64,000 nucleotides of DNA, taken from contig NZ_MZGT01000004.1 in NCBI RefSeq assembly GCF_002029255.1, positions 1-64,000 of the forward strand. Direction: 5' to 3'. Made by a program: the position numbers and the translations under genes. This DNA comes from Clostridium chromiireducens (GTDB lineage: Bacteria > Bacillota > Clostridia > Clostridiales > Clostridiaceae). The notes under the pieces were generated by a model that was not told the DNA's origin, made no database searches, and saw only the letters and a list, made by a program, of their open reading frames with translations. Of the stretch, positions 46,662 to 56,731 are shown one piece after another. How positions within the stretch are numbered: the stretch's first letter is position 1; every line of letters starts with the position of its first letter.

Positions 46662-47576
46662 ATGAAACATTATCAAGAATACAAGAATTTGTTCAGTAAC
46701 ATATATAACGAGGCACAAATTCAATTGGATGCGAAAATGAGTGAACATATATACTTTAAGGTTGGGGGACCAGTGGATATACTCTTAACTCCAAACAATA
46801 TACAACAAGTCAGAGAAGCTATCGAGATTTGTAAAGGAAATGAAATTCCATTTTATGTTATAGGAAATGGATCAAATCTTTTAATTAAAGATGGTGGTAT
46901 TAGAGGCGTTGTGATAAAGTTATGCGAACTTAACAAGATAGAACGAGTAGGAAATAGAATTACTGCGGAATGTGGTGCATTACTTAAGGACGTTTCAGCA
47001 GCAGCGACGGAAGGGGCCCTAGCAGGTTTTCAATTTGCATGTGGCATTCCGGGTAGTGTAGGCGGAGCCGTGTTTATGAATGCGGGAGCTTATGATGGAG
47101 AAATTTCCTTTGTCATTGAAAGTGCACAAGTATTAGATGATAATCAGGAAATTAAAATTCTTTCTAAGGAAGAATTGAACTTAGGGTATAGACAATCTGT
47201 TGTTATGCAAAAGGGATATATAGTTTTAAGTGCAACATTTGCCTTAACGCCTGGTGATAAAGAGAAAATTCAGGCTAGAGTTGATGAATTAACTAAAAGA
47301 AGAGAAGAAAGACAGCCATTAGAATATCCATCAGCAGGAAGTACATTCAAAAGACCGGAAGGTCATTTTGCAGGGAAATTAATTGAAGATGCAGGATTAA
47401 AAGGATTTACAATTGGTGGAGCTTGTGTTTCTGAAAGGCATGCGGGGTTTGTTATCAATAAAGATAATGGAACAGCGAAGGACGTATTAGGAGTAATAAA
47501 TCATGTTAAAGAGGAAGTTAAGAGACAATTTGGCGTAGATTTATATCCTGAAGTTAGAATATTAGGTGAGGATTAA
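46662..47576 (+). CDS. murB: UDP-N-acetylenolpyruvoylglucosamine reductase
   Basis: 304 residues. An FAD enzyme reducing UDP-GlcNAc-enolpyruvate to UDP-MurNAc with NADPH. FAD-binding VIGNGSNLLIKDGGIRGVVI, IPGSVGGAVFMNAGAYDGE, and YPSAGSTFKRP containing the proton-donor Ser. The C-terminal MurB domain has IGGACVSERHAGFVIN. TTGAGGAG decides for the ATG at 46662 over the in-frame TTG at 46647. Family B element 46392-46624 would lie in its leader if transcription starts upstream. Confidence 0.96.
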   Translation: MKHYQEYKNLFSNIYNEAQIQLDAKMSEHIYFKVGGPVDILLTPNNIQQVREAIEICKGNEIPFYVIGNGSNLLIKDGGIRGVVIKLCELNKIERVGNRITAECGALLKDVSAAATEGALAGFQFACGIPGSVGGAVFMNAGAYDGEISFVIESAQVLDDNQEIKILSKEELNLGYRQSVVMQKGYIVLSATFALTPGDKEKIQARVDELTKRREERQPLEYPSAGSTFKRPEGHFAGKLIEDAGLKGFTIGGACVSERHAGFVINKDNGTAKDVLGVINHVKEEVKRQFGVDLYPEVRILGED

Positions 47577-47596
47577 TGTAAATATAAGAGCATATT

Positions 47597-47629
47597 AAAC
47601 TCAAGAGTTTTGAGACTTTTGGGTTTTTT
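47597..47629 (+). terminator. Terminator after murB
   Basis: AAACTCAAGAG / CTTTTGGGTTT with G·T pairs, followed by TTTT. Confidence 0.6.
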
Positions 47630-47731
47630 ATGATTTAATATTAATAGTGTGATATAATTTTAATATTAATGCACATTAGACAAGAGGTTTATGTGCTTTG
47701 AAAGTATCTTTGGCAAAAGGGAGTGTTTAAT

Positions 47732-48616
47732 ATGAGATTTGTTATAGTTACAGGATTATCGGGAGCAGGAAAAACACAAGCAACAAGAACTCTAGAAGAT
47801 TTGGGGTATTTTTGTGTAGATAACCTTCCACCAAAGTTAATATCAAAGTTTGCAGAGGTATGCACACAAAGTAGTGGAAATATTGAAAAAGTTGCTTTAG
47901 TTATAGATATTAGAGGTGGAATATTCTTTGATGATTTTTTTGAAGCTTTGAATTATTTGAAGCAGAATGAATTTAAATATGAGATATTATTCCTAGAGGC
48001 AACAGATGAAGTTCTTATAAAAAGATTTAAAGAAGCAAGAAGAAGTCACCCGTTATCACCTGATGGAAGAGTACTGACAGGAATTACTCAAGAGCGTGAG
48101 AAGCTAAGAGAAGTCAAAAATGTAGCGGATTTTATAATTGATACATCTAAATATGAAATAAGGCATTTAAGGGAAAAAATAAATGAAACGTATGGAAATA
48201 ATACTCATCCAGAAAAGCAACTATCAATTACGGTATTAAGCTTTGGTTTTAAATATGGAATACCTGTAGATTCGGATTTAGTTTTTGATGTTAGATTTAT
48301 ACCAAATCCGTTTTACATACCAGAATTGAAGCAGTATTCAGGTAATGATGAACCAGTCAAGGAATATGTATTAAAGCAGCAAGAAACTATTACATTTGTA
48401 GAGAAATTGGTGGATATGCTAAAGTATTTAATTCCTAATTATAATAAAGAGGGAAAAAGACAATTAATAATATCGATTGGTTGTACAGGTGGAAGACATC
48501 GTTCTGTTGCAATCGCTAATGAGGTTTATGAAAGATTAAATAAAGAAAACTACAATTCTAAAATAGAGCATAGAGATGTAGCAGAAGATCTTCATAAAGG
48601 GGAAAAGAAACTATGA
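47732..48616 (+). CDS. rapZ: RNase adapter protein RapZ
   Basis: 294 residues. A P-loop domain with GLSGAGKTQ (about 8-16) and DNLPPKL precedes the C-terminal domain, which has [16 protein letters not shown], and [15 protein letters not shown] near 250. In enteric bacteria RapZ senses GlcN6P and guides RNase E to sRNAs. In Firmicutes the ATP/GTP-binding orthologue (YvcJ) has a less clear role, including in competence. AAGGGAG fits the ATG at 47732. Four-base overlap with yvcK. Confidence 0.95.
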   Translation: MRFVIVTGLSGAGKTQATRTLEDLGYFCVDNLPPKLISKFAEVCTQSSGNIEKVALVIDIRGGIFFDDFFEALNYLKQNEFKYEILFLEATDEVLIKRFKEARRSHPLSPDGRVLTGITQEREKLREVKNVADFIIDTSKYEIRHLREKINETYGNNTHPEKQLSITVLSFGFKYGIPVDSDLVFDVRFIPNPFYIPELKQYSGNDEPVKEYVLKQQETITFVEKLVDMLKYLIPNYNKEGKRQLIISIGCTGGRHRSVAIANEVYERLNKENYNSKIEHRDVAEDLHKGEKKL

Positions 48617-49965
48617 GGATACGCGATTGGCTTAAGGCAGGTATCAAAGTAAAACGGTGGCTGGCATTTGGTGTATTTGGAATATTATTAATAGCATTTG
48701 GTTTTACAGAATTAGTTACTCATAGAGTTTATGACTTGTACTATCGAGTTTTTTATGTATGTTTAAATATTACAGGAATATTTGTTTTATATATTTCAGT
48801 TACAGAAACCATGAAGTCTATGATTGCATTAGTTAATAGGGGGTATATCAAAGTTTCTCTTGATAGTAGAAAGATAGAAAGTTTAATATACGAGAAAAGG
48901 TTGCTGGTAAAAGGACCTAAAATTGTTGTAATTGGTGGAGGCACTGGTCTTTCAACAATGCTTAGGGGATTAAAGTATTATACATCAAATATTACAGCAA
49001 TAGTAACTGTTGGAGATGATGGTGGCGGATCAGGGGATTTGAGAGAAGATTTAGGCATGTTACCACCAGGAGATATAAGAAACTGTATTTTAGCATTGGC
49101 AGATACTGAGCCTATAATGGAAGATTTACTTCAATATAGATTTCCAGATGGAAGGTTAAAAAATCAAAGTTTTGGAAATTTGTTCTTAGCAGCTATGGCT
49201 GGAATATCAGATAATTTTGAGGAAGCAGTACAAAAAATGAGCTCAGTACTTGCCGTAACAGGGAAAGTTATACCAGTTACTTTAGATAATATGCAGTTAG
49301 TAGCGAAGCTTCAAAATGGTAATATAGTAAAGGGTGAATCTCAGATTCCAGAAGAAGCTATTGAGCAGAAATCAAGAATAGAAGAATTAAAGATAGTACC
49401 AGAAAATGCAAAAGCGTTACCAGAGTCGTTGCAAGCAATTAGGGAAGCAGATGCAATAGTTATGGGTCCAGGAAGTTTATACACAAGCATAACATCTAAT
49501 TTACTAGTTAAAGAAATTGCAAAAGAGGTTAGAAAAAGTGATGCAATCAAAATCTATATATCAAATATAATGACTCAGCCTGGAGAGACTACAGGGTTTA
49601 AAGTGTCAGATCACTTAAAAGTATTGTTCAAATATGGTGGTAAAGATATCGTAGATTATGTGATTGCAAATACAGGTGAAATAACAGACGAGTTAAAAGA
49701 AAAATATCAAAAAGATGGAGCAGAGCTTGTTAAGTTAGACAGGGAAGATATAAACAGCTTGGGTGTAAAAATAGTTGGTGAAGATTTAGTTAAAATTAAA
49801 AATGGTTTAGTAAAGCATGATTCAGGTAAGTTAGCGGAAATATTAGCTGATACAATAATGGAAAAGAAATTATTATATGATAAGAAGAAAATTATAGAGT
49901 ACATGTATTTATCTCAACGTATTAAAGAGAGAGTAAGGGAAGAAAAAGGCCAAATAATTGATTAA
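48613..49965 (+). CDS. yvcK: YvcK/GlmR-type gluconeogenesis and cell-wall factor
   Basis: 450 residues of the CofD-like family. Unlike the B. subtilis protein it carries two N-terminal membrane helices (about 17-35 and 45-62), a feature of many clostridial forms. The nucleotide-sugar-binding core has [29 protein letters not shown] and GPGSLYTSI. In B. subtilis this protein binds UDP-GlcNAc and tunes precursor supply for wall synthesis. Part of the conserved rapZ-yvcK-whiA set; overlaps rapZ. Confidence 0.93.
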   Translation: MRIRDWLKAGIKVKRWLAFGVFGILLIAFGFTELVTHRVYDLYYRVFYVCLNITGIFVLYISVTETMKSMIALVNRGYIKVSLDSRKIESLIYEKRLLVKGPKIVVIGGGTGLSTMLRGLKYYTSNITAIVTVGDDGGGSGDLREDLGMLPPGDIRNCILALADTEPIMEDLLQYRFPDGRLKNQSFGNLFLAAMAGISDNFEEAVQKMSSVLAVTGKVIPVTLDNMQLVAKLQNGNIVKGESQIPEEAIEQKSRIEELKIVPENAKALPESLQAIREADAIVMGPGSLYTSITSNLLVKEIAKEVRKSDAIKIYISNIMTQPGETTGFKVSDHLKVLFKYGGKDIVDYVIANTGEITDELKEKYQKDGAELVKLDREDINSLGVKIVGEDLVKIKNGLVKHDSGKLAEILADTIMEKKLLYDKKKIIEYMYLSQRIKERVREEKGQIID

Positions 49966-50006
49966 TTTAGTCAATTAGGAAATCTACAGGTAAGGAAGGA
50001 AACAAA

Positions 50007-50954
50007 ATGTCATTTTCATCTAAAGTTAAAGGAGAAATATGCAGATATATAGATATTTCAAAGGAAGAGGCATTGGCAGAAATATCGGCAATAATGAAAG
50101 TTAGTGGAACATTAGCTTTTAGTGGAAGTGGACTTAGTTTTAAAATGACCACAGAAAATCCAGCTAGTGCTAGATTAATTTTTACACTTCTAAAAGATCA
50201 CTTTGATATCCATTCAAAGTTAATGGTAAAGAAGAGTAATTCATTAAAAAAGAATAATATTTATATGGTGGTCATTTCGGAAGAAATGGGTGTTAGAGGA
50301 CTATTAAGCGAAACAGGTATACTTAGGGAAATTAATGGGATAATGAGTTTAGATTATAGAATAGAGGATTATATATTTGAAGGGGATAATATAAAAAAAG
50401 CTTATATAAGAGGTGCCTTCATAGGGGGAGGAAGTATAAGCAACCCTGAAAAGACTTATCACTTAGAATTTGTGACTCATAGTGAAGAGTATGCTAAAGA
50501 CTTATGTAATCTTGTAAATACATTTAATCTAAACTCTAAAGTGATACAAAGAAAGAATAGTTTCATTGTATATATTAAAGAAGGAGAGCAAATTGTAGAT
50601 TTGCTCAATGTAATTGGTGCTCATGCGTCTTTATTAGAAATTGAAAACATTAGAATAATGAAAGAGATGAGAAATAATGTTAACAGATTGGTTAACTGTG
50701 AAACTGCAAATCTTTCAAAAACAGTAAATGCAGCAGTGAGACAGGTCGAAAGCATAAAATTAATACAGTCACAAATTGGTCTTCAAAGATTGCCAGATAA
50801 TTTAAGAGAGATTGCTGAATTAAGATTAAATTACCCAGATGAATCTCTTAAAGAACTAGGCGAAATGCTAGAACCGCCTGTAGGTAAATCGGGAATAAAT
50901 CATAGATTAAGAAAAATAGAGAAAATAGCAGAAGAGCTAAGAACAAGCAAGTAG
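50007..50954 (+). CDS. whiA: WhiA-family DNA-binding regulator
   Basis: 315 residues. The N-terminal part is the degenerate LAGLIDADG homing-endonuclease fold (IKKAYIRGAFIGGGSISNPEKTYHLEF). A C-terminal helix-turn-helix lies at about 230-310 (LRLNYPDESLKELGEML...GKSGINHRLRKI). In Streptomyces WhiA controls sporulation-associated division; in Firmicutes it affects division and chromosome segregation. AAGGAAGG precedes the ATG. Third gene of rapZ-yvcK-whiA. Confidence 0.95.
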   Translation: MSFSSKVKGEICRYIDISKEEALAEISAIMKVSGTLAFSGSGLSFKMTTENPASARLIFTLLKDHFDIHSKLMVKKSNSLKKNNIYMVVISEEMGVRGLLSETGILREINGIMSLDYRIEDYIFEGDNIKKAYIRGAFIGGGSISNPEKTYHLEFVTHSEEYAKDLCNLVNTFNLNSKVIQRKNSFIVYIKEGEQIVDLLNVIGAHASLLEIENIRIMKEMRNNVNRLVNCETANLSKTVNAAVRQVESIKLIQSQIGLQRLPDNLREIAELRLNYPDESLKELGEMLEPPVGKSGINHRLRKIEKIAEELRTSK

Positions 50955-50978
50955 TCTAATTAAAAGGAGAGAGTGATT

Positions 50979-51263
50979 ATGTTTACACACATTGTATTAT
51001 TTAAGTTGAAAGAACCAACAAATGAAAATATAAGTTTTGTAGAAAAAACTTTATTATCTATGAATGGAAATATAAAAGAATTAAAGCTGCTAGAAGTAGG
51101 CGTAGACGTAATAAAAAGTGATAGAAGTTATGATATCGGAATCATAACTAGGTTTGATAAAGAGGAAGATTATCTTGCATATGATATAAATGAATTTCAT
51201 GTAGAAAAAGTAAAAAAGGTTATAGGACCGTATATGGAAGCAAGTAAAACATTAGACTTTTAA
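50979..51263 (+). CDS. Dabb-family (stress-responsive alpha/beta barrel) protein
   Basis: 94 residues, a single ferredoxin-like dimeric alpha/beta barrel: FTHIVLFKLKEPT at the start, VDVIKSDRSYDIGIITRFDKEEDYLAYDINEFHVE, then KKVIGPYMEASKTLDF. Family members bind small hydrophobic ligands or act as stress proteins; no catalytic site is visible. AAAGGAGAGA is well placed for the ATG at 50979, six bases inside the longest frame. It lies 24 bases after whiA and is probably co-transcribed. Confidence 0.88.
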   Translation: MFTHIVLFKLKEPTNENISFVEKTLLSMNGNIKELKLLEVGVDVIKSDRSYDIGIITRFDKEEDYLAYDINEFHVEKVKKVIGPYMEASKTLDF

Positions 51264-51429
51264 GCAGGGAACACAAATCTATGATTTGAGTACATGAACT
51301 TAGTTAACTCATTAGTAAGTAAATCTGTTAAAAAATAAGGGTTTGTATAGATTAGTTACTTAGGGAGTAAAATCAATTAAGTTTTTTAGTAAAATAATAA
51401 ATTGACTAGGCAAAGAGGAGGTGGGGAAC

Positions 51430-54400
51430 ATGATGGAAGAAAAACAATTTTGTCACTTACATCTACATACGGAATATAGTTTGTTAGATGGTTCTGGGAA
51501 AGTTGGAAAGCTCATGAAAAGGGCAAAAGAACTTGGGATGAAGAGTATAGCGATAACTGATCATGGAGTTTTATATGGTCTTGTGGATTTTTTCAAAGCA
51601 GCAAAAGATAATGATATAAAACCAATCTTAGGATGTGAAGTATATGTAGTGCCAAAGTCTAGACATATAAAGCAGCCGGATAAAGAAAATTCAACGTATC
51701 ACTTAGTTTTATTAGTAAAAGATAAAGTAGGATACGAAAATTTGATGAAGATAGTATCTGTGGCATCAATAGAAGGATTTTATTATAAACCGAGAGTTGA
51801 CTATGACTATTTGAGAAAGCATAGTGAGGGGCTGATTGCTCTAAGTGCGTGCTTAGGAGGAGAAGTACAATCCTGTCATCTAAAAGGAAACTATGAAAAG
51901 GCGAAGGAAACTGCTTTAATATACAAGGAAATCTTTAATGGTGATTTTTATCTTGAAATACAAAATCATGGGATGGAAGAACAAAAAAAGGTAAATGAAG
52001 AGAATATAAAATTATCTAAGGAAACTGGAATACCATTAGTAGCAACTAATGATGTTCATTATATAAGCAAAGAAGACTCCAAATCTCATGATATCTTAAT
52101 GTGCATACAAACAGCTAAAACCATAGATGATCCTCATAGAAGAAGATATCCCTCAGATCAATTTTACTTAAAATCGGCAGAAGAAATGTGGGATATGTTT
52201 TCTTATGTTCCAGAAGCTATAGAAAATACTATCAAGATTACTGAACAGTGTAATTATGAATATAAATTTCATGAGTCAAAATTGCCTAAATTTCCGTTAG
52301 AAGAAGGGCAAGACCCATTTGAATATCTTAGGGATACCTGTTATAAAGGACTTATAGAAAGGTATGATGTATTCGAACAATTGAGAGATTCAGATCTGGA
52401 TTATAATAAGATTAATGAAATAATATTAAAAAGAGAAGAAGCTAAGGAATACATAGATAGATTAGAATATGAACTTGAAGTAATAGGGCAAATGGGTTAT
52501 GTTGATTATTTCTTAATAGTTTGGGATTTCATTAGATTTTCATATGAAAGTGGAATACCTACGGGTCCAGGTAGAGGATCTGCTGCAGGATCTATAGTGG
52601 CCTATACATTAGGAATTACAAAGATAGATCCTATTAAGTATAGCTTAATCTTTGAGCGTTTTTTGAATCCTGAAAGAGTGTCTATGCCTGATATTGATAG
52701 TGACTTTTGTTACGAAAGAAGGCAAGAAGTTATTGATTACGTTGTTGATAAGTATGGGGCAGACAATGTTTCACAAATAATAACTTTTGGTACTATGGCT
52801 GCGAGACTGTGTATAAGAGATGTTGGAAGAGCTATGAATTATAGCTATGCTGAGGTTGATAGAATTGCTAAGATGATACCAACAATGTTAGGTATTACTA
52901 TTGAAAAGGCGTTAGACTTAAATCCTGAGCTTAAATTAGCTTATGATAGTGATGAAAGGGTAAAAGCTCTAATAGATGTTTCAAAGGACTTAGAAGGGCT
53001 GCCAAGGCATTCATCGACCCATGCAGCTGGTGTTGTTATAGCATCAAGGCCATTAGTTGAATATGTCCCATTGCAGAAAAATGATGAGATGATTGTAACT
53101 CAATTTGGAATGAACACATTAGAAGAACTTGGGTTACTTAAAATGGACTTTTTAGGCCTTAGAACATTAACTGTTATGAATGATGCAGTTAAAATGATTA
53201 AAGAAAATAGAGGAATAGATGTAGATTTAGACAAGATAGATTTTGAAGATGAAGAAGTTTATAAGATGATTGGAGACGGCAATACAGCAGGAGTATTCCA
53301 ATTAGAATCACCAGGAATGACTTCATTTATGAAAGAACTAAAGCCTGATTCTTTTGAAGACATAATTGCTGGAATCTCGTTATATAGACCTGGTCCAATG
53401 GCCGAGATACCAAGATATATAGAGGGAAAGAGGAATCCAGAAAAGGCTACTTATCTAACAAAAGAGTTAGAACCAATATTAAAGGTAACTTATGGCTGTT
53501 TAGTATATCAGGAACAAGTAATGCAGGCAGTTAGAGATCTGGCAGGATATTCCATGGGACGAAGTGATATGGTTAGAAGAGCTATGTCAAAGAAAAAGCA
53601 CAAGGTAATGGAAGAAGAAAGAAAGAATTTCATTCATGGTATTGTTGAAAATGGTGAAGTGGTAGTGCCTGGTTGTGTTAGAAATGGAATTTCTGAAGAG
53701 GTGGCCAATAAAATATTTGACTCTATGATGGACTTTGCGTCTTATGCATTTAATAAATCGCATGCAGCGGCATATGCAGTCGTGGGATATCAAACAGCAT
53801 ATCTCATGAAGTATTATCCAGTGGAGATGATTGCAGCTATGCTTAATTCAATTATGGGAATAAGTGAAAAGGTAGCCTACTATATTGGAATAGCTGAAGA
53901 TCTAGGGATACAAGTTTTACCACCAAATATAAATGAAAGTTTTTCAAGGTTTACTGTTAAAGGGAATAAAATTAGATTTGGATTAGCAGCTATAAAAAAT
54001 GTAGGAGCTAATGTTGTTGATAGCATTGCAAAGGCGAGAGAAGAAAAAGGAAAGTTTGAATCTTTGGTGGATTTTATAAATAAGATGGATCCATCATCTA
54101 TAAATAAACGTGCTGTTGAGTGTTTGATTAAGGCTGGAGCTCTGGATGATTTTAAAGTATTTAGGTCAAAAATGTTGGCAGTTCATGAAAAGTTAATTGA
54201 TAATATTTCTAGTGATAAGAAAAGAAATATAGATGGACAAATAAGTCTATTCGCAAGTGAAGAATTAAAGAATCCAGAAGTTAATTATCCTAATATTAAA
54301 GAATTTAATAAAAGAAATTTATTAGCTATGGAAAAGGAAATGACTGGACTTTATATTACAGGGCATCCGCTAGATGATTATGCTCAAAGTTTAAAAATGC

Positions 54401-55008
54401 AGACGACAAATGAGATTTCTAAAATATTTTTAGTCCAAGAAACTCTAGATGATGCACTTGAAAGTGATATTGGAGAGGTTAATATTTTTAATAGACAAGA
54501 TACTCTTCAAGATAATGATAGGGTAATTCTTGGAGGAATATTAGCTAGTGTTAATCAAAAGGTAACTAGAAATAATTCCATAATGGCATTTTTAAAACTT
54601 GAAGATTTGACAGGGACAATTGAAGTTATAGTTTTCCCTAAGACTTTAGATAAAGTCAAAGAATTATGTGTAACAGATAGTTTAGTAATAGTAAAAGGTA
54701 GATTAAGCCTTAAAGAAGATGAACCTCCTAAACTTATATGCGAAAGCATAGAACCTTTGGAAAAGATAAATTCATCAAAAGTATATTTAAGAGTTGAAGA
54801 TACAATAGCAGCAAAAGAACTTAACAAAAAACTTAAAGAGTTGCTAGTAAAGGAATATATTGGAGATACTCCTATCTATATATTTGCCAATAAAGAAAAG
54901 CAAAAATTTAGAGTACCAAGAGATCGATGGATATCATTGGAAAGTGATGCTATAAGTTTATTAAAAGACAATCTAGGTGAAGAAAATATAAAAATACAAG
55001 ATGCATAA
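51430..55008 (+). CDS. dnaE: DNA polymerase III alpha subunit, DnaE
   Basis: 1192 residues. An N-terminal PHP domain (HLHLHTEYSLLDG) is followed by the polymerase core. Catalytic Asp residues are in PDIDSDF (near 420), with GPGRGSAAGSIVAYTLGIT and YQEQVMQAVRDLAG. Helix-hairpin-helix and C-terminal OB-fold (GTIEVIVFPKTLDKV) regions follow. Clostridia also have PolC elsewhere, so this is the DnaE that likely extends primers on the lagging strand. GGAGGTGGGG fixes the ATG at 51430. Confidence 0.96.
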   Translation: MMEEKQFCHLHLHTEYSLLDGSGKVGKLMKRAKELGMKSIAITDHGVLYGLVDFFKAAKDNDIKPILGCEVYVVPKSRHIKQPDKENSTYHLVLLVKDKVGYENLMKIVSVASIEGFYYKPRVDYDYLRKHSEGLIALSACLGGEVQSCHLKGNYEKAKETALIYKEIFNGDFYLEIQNHGMEEQKKVNEENIKLSKETGIPLVATNDVHYISKEDSKSHDILMCIQTAKTIDDPHRRRYPSDQFYLKSAEEMWDMFSYVPEAIENTIKITEQCNYEYKFHESKLPKFPLEEGQDPFEYLRDTCYKGLIERYDVFEQLRDSDLDYNKINEIILKREEAKEYIDRLEYELEVIGQMGYVDYFLIVWDFIRFSYESGIPTGPGRGSAAGSIVAYTLGITKIDPIKYSLIFERFLNPERVSMPDIDSDFCYERRQEVIDYVVDKYGADNVSQIITFGTMAARLCIRDVGRAMNYSYAEVDRIAKMIPTMLGITIEKALDLNPELKLAYDSDERVKALIDVSKDLEGLPRHSSTHAAGVVIASRPLVEYVPLQKNDEMIVTQFGMNTLEELGLLKMDFLGLRTLTVMNDAVKMIKENRGIDVDLDKIDFEDEEVYKMIGDGNTAGVFQLESPGMTSFMKELKPDSFEDIIAGISLYRPGPMAEIPRYIEGKRNPEKATYLTKELEPILKVTYGCLVYQEQVMQAVRDLAGYSMGRSDMVRRAMSKKKHKVMEEERKNFIHGIVENGEVVVPGCVRNGISEEVANKIFDSMMDFASYAFNKSHAAAYAVVGYQTAYLMKYYPVEMIAAMLNSIMGISEKVAYYIGIAEDLGIQVLPPNINESFSRFTVKGNKIRFGLAAIKNVGANVVDSIAKAREEKGKFESLVDFINKMDPSSINKRAVECLIKAGALDDFKVFRSKMLAVHEKLIDNISSDKKRNIDGQISLFASEELKNPEVNYPNIKEFNKRNLLAMEKEMTGLYITGHPLDDYAQSLKMQTTNEISKIFLVQETLDDALESDIGEVNIFNRQDTLQDNDRVILGGILASVNQKVTRNNSIMAFLKLEDLTGTIEVIVFPKTLDKVKELCVTDSLVIVKGRLSLKEDEPPKLICESIEPLEKINSSKVYLRVEDTIAAKELNKKLKELLVKEYIGDTPIYIFANKEKQKFRVPRDRWISLESDAISLLKDNLGEENIKIQDA

Positions 55009-55507
55009 TCAAATTAGAAATTAATCACACATATAGATATACAATATACATCTTAAATTTATGTGATAACTTGTCGAAATAATAAATATTTAATTTGGAT
55101 ACCTATAATGCCTGATAATTTGACATATGTGTAAATAATAAATATTGCAAAAATAAATATGACAAATTTTATATAATTTTATATAAATTAATCGATTATT
55201 GGGTATAATGAAAATGGTGAATTAAATTTCTCTAACAGTAGTTAAGTAATATTATATTTAGATAAGTTAATGCTAGAATAAACTATATATTGATACCGTG
55301 CAAAAAAATAATAATTATGTAAGGCATAGATAAAGAATTAACTATATTTTTGGAAATGTATGTATGGAATAAAAGTTTTCATAAAATTGAAACATTTATT
55401 TTAGAATAATATCAGAAATTAGTCAAATATGATTGATAATTGATAGAAATTTATGTACAATAATTCTTGATTAATAAATTATGGTTATATTATGTACATA
55501 AGGGTCT
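55009..55507. other. Long AT-rich spacer upstream of pfkA
   Basis: About 500 bases without a credible gene. A Spo0A-like TGTCGAA occurs at 55072-55078, but such 7-mers are expected by chance at this base composition. A pfkA promoter probably lies near 55460-55490, but I cannot choose one firmly. Confidence 0.45.
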
Positions 55508-55522
55508 TTAAGGGTCCCTTAA
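55508..55522. promoter_or_regulatory. Palindrome in the pfkA leader, possible operator
   Basis: TTAAGGG-T-CCCTTAA is a perfect 15-base dyad about 10 bases before the pfkA ribosome site. It overlaps a direct repeat of AAGGGTC. It is much more GC-rich than its surroundings. Confidence 0.45.
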
Positions 55523-55548
55523 CGGTATTTAAGGAGGAAATATATATT

Positions 55549-56505
55549 ATGAAAAAGATAGCTGTGTTAACAAGTGGTGGAGATGCACCAGGAATGAATG
55601 CTGCAATTAGAGCAGTTGTAAGAACTGCACTTCATAACGGAATTGAAGTTATGGGTGTACAAAGAGGATATAGCGGATTAATCAATGGAGAGTTGTTCAG
55701 CATGGACAGAAATTCAGTATCTGATATAATCCAAAGAGGTGGAACAATTTTAAGAACTGCTAGATGTCCAGAATTCAAAAATGAAGAAGTAAGAAAAAAA
55801 GCTGCTAAGATTTTACAAGCTTATGGCGTAGAAGCTCTAGTAGTTATAGGTGGAGATGGATCATTTACAGGAGCAAAATTATTATCGAAACTTGGAATAA
55901 AAACAATAGGTATTCCAGGAACAATAGATAATGATTTAGCATACACAGACTTTACTTTAGGGTTTGATACAGCCTTAAATACTGTTGTAGATGCAATAAA
56001 CAAAATCAGAGATACTTCAACTTCTCATGAAAGAGTTTCAATAGTAGAAGTTATGGGTAGAGATTGTGGAGACTTATCTTTATATGCAGGTATATGTAGT
56101 GGTGCTGAAGCAATATTAATACCAGAAATTGACTTTGATAGAGATTCACTTTGCAGAACTATTTTAGAAGGTAAAAATAAAGGAAAAATGCATAATCTAA
56201 TAATGCTTGCAGAAGGAATTGGAGGAGCATTTGAACTTGCAAAATATGTAGAAGAAGTAACAGGTATAGAAACAAGAGCAACAATCCTAGGCCATATTCA
56301 AAGAGGTGGAAGTCCTAGTGCAACAGATAGAGTTTTAGCTTCAAGAATGGGTGCTAAAGCAATAGAAGTGTTACTAGAAGGGAAAACTTCAAAAGTAATA
56401 GGAATTAAAGATAATAAGATCATTGATCAAGATATAGATGAAGCTTTAGATGTTGAAAGCACTTTTGATAAAGAGTTGTATGATATTGCTAACGTATTAT
56501 CATAG
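55549..56505 (+). CDS. pfkA: ATP-dependent 6-phosphofructokinase
   Basis: 318 residues. Phosphorylates fructose 6-phosphate in glycolysis. Motifs: [41 protein letters not shown] with the catalytic Asp, [15 protein letters not shown], and [30 protein letters not shown] precedes the ATG at 55549; the upstream in-frame extension covers the palindromic leader and is not coding. It is followed by pyk after a hairpin element, the usual clostridial pfkA-pyk order. Confidence 0.97.
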   Translation: MKKIAVLTSGGDAPGMNAAIRAVVRTALHNGIEVMGVQRGYSGLINGELFSMDRNSVSDIIQRGGTILRTARCPEFKNEEVRKKAAKILQAYGVEALVVIGGDGSFTGAKLLSKLGIKTIGIPGTIDNDLAYTDFTLGFDTALNTVVDAINKIRDTSTSHERVSIVEVMGRDCGDLSLYAGICSGAEAILIPEIDFDRDSLCRTILEGKNKGKMHNLIMLAEGIGGAFELAKYVEEVTGIETRATILGHIQRGGSPSATDRVLASRMGAKAIEVLLEGKTSKVIGIKDNKIIDQDIDEALDVESTFDKELYDIANVLS

Positions 56506-56545
56506 GAATTAGCTTATAGTTTATTTATATAAATTCTATAAATAA

Positions 56546-56705
56546 GGCACAATCGAAGAAGTAATAGACTAGTATGTTTGTTTATTTTACGCCATTCTAT
56601 GTCAGTGATTTCTATTAATATGTTTGTTATGAGCAGGAATTATTTTCTTGTTTGACGCGAAATATACGTCGCATCTCTGGTATGTTATTGTCTTTTATGT
56701 GTCTA
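56546..56705. repeat. Long intergenic hairpin element, family B copy 2
   Basis: A 160-bp imperfect palindrome between pfkA and pyk. The left arm GGCACAATCGAAGAAGTAATAG pairs with a right arm whose reverse complement runs GACACATAAAAGACAATAAC. The right half (GCGAAATATAC, TATGAGCAGGAATT) matches the right half of 46392-46624. The centre is about 70 bases shorter than in that copy. It ends close to the pyk ribosome site. Confidence 0.75.
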
Positions 56706-56731
56706 ATCCAAGAAAGAGGAGTGTTAGTTTA

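Noticed and set aside
55072-55078. Spo0A box far upstream of pfkA
   Set aside because: A 7-mer match about 470 bases from the gene; several such matches are expected by chance in this window.
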